Shown: one piece after another, positions 6,677 through 7,396 of the stretch
How the letters are laid out: each line of letters opens with the position of its first letter
Position numbering within the stretch: the stretch's first letter is position 1
Source of the DNA: Desulfobacterales bacterium
GTDB taxonomy: Bacteria; Desulfobacterota; Desulfobacteria; Desulfobacterales; UBA5852
DNA length: 7,396 nucleotides
NCBI GenBank assembly: GCA_016735415.1
Contig: JAERRP010000695.1
Coordinates: 1-7,396 of the forward strand
Direction: 5' to 3'
Made by a program: the position numbers and the translations under genes
The notes under the pieces: generated by a model
What the model saw: the letters and a program-made list of their open reading frames with translations, nothing else
The model's database searches: none
What the model was told of the DNA's origin: nothing

Positions 6677-6757
6677 TTTTCTGCCTCCGTGTAAATTGGT
6701 AAGAGAGGGGGGCGATGGGACCCAGCCATTGCGGCCCGCTGTCTTCAATTCTGCTTG

Positions 6758-6788
6758 GCAACTTTTCACCCCGTTGCTTTTAGGGGTG
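6758..6788 (-). ncRNA. Predicted H-type RNA pseudoknot
   Basis: On the minus strand, stem 1 is CACCCC (6788-6783) with GGGGTG (6772-6767), 6 bp. Loop 1 is TAAAA (6782-6778). Stem 2 is GCAAC (6777-6773) with GTTGC (6762-6758), 5 bp. The two stems abut with no linker and the last loop is AAAA (6766-6763). All pairs are Watson-Crick. A-rich loops crossing the grooves are typical of stable H-type pseudoknots and favour the minus strand as the functional one, since the plus-strand copy would have U-rich loops. It does not match preQ1, SAM-II, fluoride, ZTP or c-di-GMP riboswitch cores as I know them. Confidence 0.45.
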
Positions 6789-6809
6789 CCAGGAAAAAAA
6801 CCGCCTTTT

Positions 6810-6833
6810 CAAACAATTTGGAATCAATCCAAA
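6810..6833 (-). terminator. Possible weak terminator after the PilZ gene
   Basis: On the minus strand, 7 nt after the PilZ stop, TTTGGA-TTGAT-TCCAAA (6833-6817) forms a perfect 6-bp stem with a 5-nt loop. TTGTTTG follows directly. The stem is AT-rich and the T-run is interrupted, so it would terminate only partly and may allow read-through into the zinc-ribbon gene. Confidence 0.35.
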
Positions 6834-6839
6834 CCCGCA

Positions 6840-7217
6840 TCAGCAATACTGAACACCGGTGCCGTAAGTATAATCGTTGTTCGCGTTGTCGATTTTTTGC
6901 GTCCATCGGACCTGGGCTTCGCACACCCCGCGGCAGTGCCTCGCCAGGGCTGATTCATTGCGAATCCTGAGAACTGCTCCTTGTTCCGTCTTGAAATCCG
7001 ATTCGAAATACAATCCGCTTTGGCCGTAGTTGATCACGACGGCCCCGATCAGTTCACCGCTGTCCGTTTCCAGGATGATGGGCTCTTCATGTGCAAAGCG
7101 CACCGATGAACGTTTTTCACCCAAACGCTTACGGCGTTGGCCGGAATCGCCGGTGAATGCACAGAAATCGGCATCAATCAGTCTAGCGGCACATGCGGAT
7201 GGCATCCTATCGGGCAT
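6840..7217 (-). CDS. PilZ-domain c-di-GMP-binding protein
   Basis: Single-domain PilZ protein, 125 residues, close to the usual size. PilZ domains bind cyclic di-GMP and relay it to motility, surface polysaccharide or transcription machinery; the target here is unknown. The c-di-GMP motif RxxxR is R36-SSV-R40. The second motif, normally (D/N)xSxxG, appears as N63-Y-G-Q-S-G68, followed by LYF. Gly replaces the conserved Ser, which may weaken ligand binding. The domain runs from about residue 36 to the C-terminal GTGVQYC. Residues 1-34 are a basic, Cys-containing tail of no known type. The ATG at 7217 has AAGGA (7230-7226) 8 nt upstream, a good site, and lies within the 3' end of the ribbon-helix-helix gene (40-nt overlap), implying coupled translation. 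The zinc-ribbon gene follows. Confidence 0.82.
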   Translation of the reverse strand: MPDRMPSACAARLIDADFCAFTGDSGQRRKRLGEKRSSVRFAHEEPIILETDSGELIGAVVINYGQSGLYFESDFKTEQGAVLRIRNESALARHCRGVCEAQVRWTQKIDNANNDYTYGTGVQYC

Positions 7218-7369
7218 GATCGAATTCCTTTCTTTTCATACTTCTGCACCAGGTCTGTGATGGCCTCCTCAAGCAGGACACCGAGAGACTTGTCCGCATC
7301 GACGGCAAGGTGTTTGAGCGCCTTGATGCGGTCTTCGGCAACACGGGTTGAGAAGGTTTTTTTAGGCAT
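7178..7369 (-). CDS. Ribbon-helix-helix DNA-binding protein (CopG/antitoxin-like)
   Basis: This 63-residue protein has the ribbon-helix-helix pattern: a basic N-terminal strand KTFSTRV (4-10), helix A around AEDRIKALKHLA (11-22), the turn DADKSLG (24-30), and helix B LLEEAITDLVQKYEKK (32-47). Such proteins dimerise and bind DNA through the strand, as in CopG, Arc, MetJ and many antitoxins. The last 16 residues are outside the fold and are encoded mostly in the overlap with the PilZ gene. The ATG at 7369 has no good Shine-Dalgarno sequence. A 12-bp palindrome and a TATATA box lie immediately upstream, so autoregulation is plausible. No toxin gene is adjacent: the next gene is PilZ. It may be an orphan antitoxin-like regulator, or its partner may lie beyond the right edge. 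The fold call is fairly sure; the role is not. Confidence 0.78.
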   Translation of the reverse strand: MPKKTFSTRVAEDRIKALKHLAVDADKSLGVLLEEAITDLVQKYEKKGIRSCPIGCHPHVPLD

Positions 7370-7370
7370 G

Positions 7371-7390
7371 TAAGAATTCTTATATAAAAT
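7371..7390 (-). promoter_or_regulatory. Palindrome and -10-like box before the RHH gene
   Basis: TAAGAATTCTTA (7371-7382) is a perfect 12-bp palindrome starting 1 nt upstream of the ribbon-helix-helix ATG. It overlaps TATATA (7386-7381), a possible -10 box in a very AT-rich stretch; the matching -35 box would fall at or past the window edge. If this -10 is used, the transcript would be almost leaderless, which fits the missing Shine-Dalgarno sequence. It is a candidate autoregulatory operator. Confidence 0.4.
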
Positions 7391-7396
7391 TAAACA

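Larger units (their letters stand above)
6677..6839 (-). promoter_or_regulatory. Structured leader of the zinc-ribbon gene
   Basis: This 163-nt spacer between the PilZ stop and the zinc-ribbon ATG holds, in minus-strand order, a terminator-like hairpin (6833-6817), a run of seven T (6800-6794), a predicted H-type pseudoknot (6788-6758), a GC-rich stretch with GCC-GCAAT-GGC-type stems, a C-rich tract (6712-6703) and the GGAGG ribosome-binding site (6688-6684). CCTCT at 6708-6704 could pair with GGAGG, with one G-U pair and a 15-nt loop, and so hide the ribosome-binding site. I found no convincing promoter boxes. The gene may be expressed by read-through from the PilZ gene or from a non-sigma70 promoter. 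Confidence 0.45.

Noticed and set aside
6677..6769. Upstream GTG start at 6769 for the zinc-ribbon protein
   Set aside because: It has no ribosome-binding site and lies inside the pseudoknot. The ATG at 6676 has a perfect GGAGG 7 nt upstream.
6677..6839. A c-di-GMP (GEMM) riboswitch, expected from the PilZ neighbour
   Set aside because: The conserved GEMM core (GGGCAAACC and ACGCAAAGCC-like segments with a GNRA tetraloop) is not present on either strand.
6789..6842. A -1 programmed ribosomal frameshift signal (U7 slippery run, 5-nt spacer, pseudoknot) joining the PilZ and zinc-ribbon frames
   Set aside because: The geometry is textbook, but the PilZ frame stops at 6840, about 40 nt before the slippery run. 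No upstream reading frame with a plausible start carries ribosomes through it. The PilZ domain also ends normally, so a missing frame is unlikely.
6504..6953. 149-residue open frame on the + strand
   Set aside because: It runs opposite the zinc-ribbon and PilZ genes, shows no domain pattern and has no ribosome-binding site. It is an antisense shadow.

Overview
The window looks like ordinary chromosome from a GC-rich, Gram-negative-type anaerobe. My best guess is a Desulfobacterota (former Deltaproteobacteria) sulfate-reducer relative. This rests on overall composition, the style of the CinA, FeoA and RlmD proteins, and a PilZ protein next to a small zinc-ribbon protein. No rRNA or tRNA is present to fix the taxonomy, so the assignment is inference.

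Layout. Positions 1-3107 (+) form a tight three-gene run. It holds the 3' part of cinA (nicotinamide-nucleotide amidohydrolase, 5' end outside the window), a membrane-anchored alpha/beta hydrolase 11 nt later, and an imidazolonepropionase/prolidase-like amidohydrolase whose ATG shares one base with the previous stop. Positions 3125-4215 (-) hold a second, soluble alpha/beta hydrolase followed by an uncharacterised 110-residue protein that overlaps it by 7 nt. A 186-nt AT-rich divergent promoter region (4216-4401) separates this pair from rlmD (4402-5790, +), a TRAM-domain, Fe-S-cysteine rRNA m5U methyltransferase. Next comes a stand-alone feoA (5973-6203, +). It has a good sigma70-type promoter and an imperfect dyad just past the -10 box, and no feoB follows.

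Positions 6204-6442 carry no gene but several short inverted repeats. The right end (6443-7369, -) is a three-gene cluster read leftward: a ribbon-helix-helix DNA-binding protein, a PilZ (c-di-GMP effector) protein whose start overlaps the ribbon-helix-helix gene by 40 nt, and a 77-residue zinc-ribbon protein.

The most interesting signal is the 163-nt spacer between the PilZ and zinc-ribbon genes. On the minus strand it contains a compact H-type RNA pseudoknot with A-rich loops, preceded by a run of seven U and upstream of a perfect GGAGG ribosome-binding site. It matches no riboswitch class that I can recognise. No mobile element, CRISPR array or complete toxin-antitoxin pair is visible.
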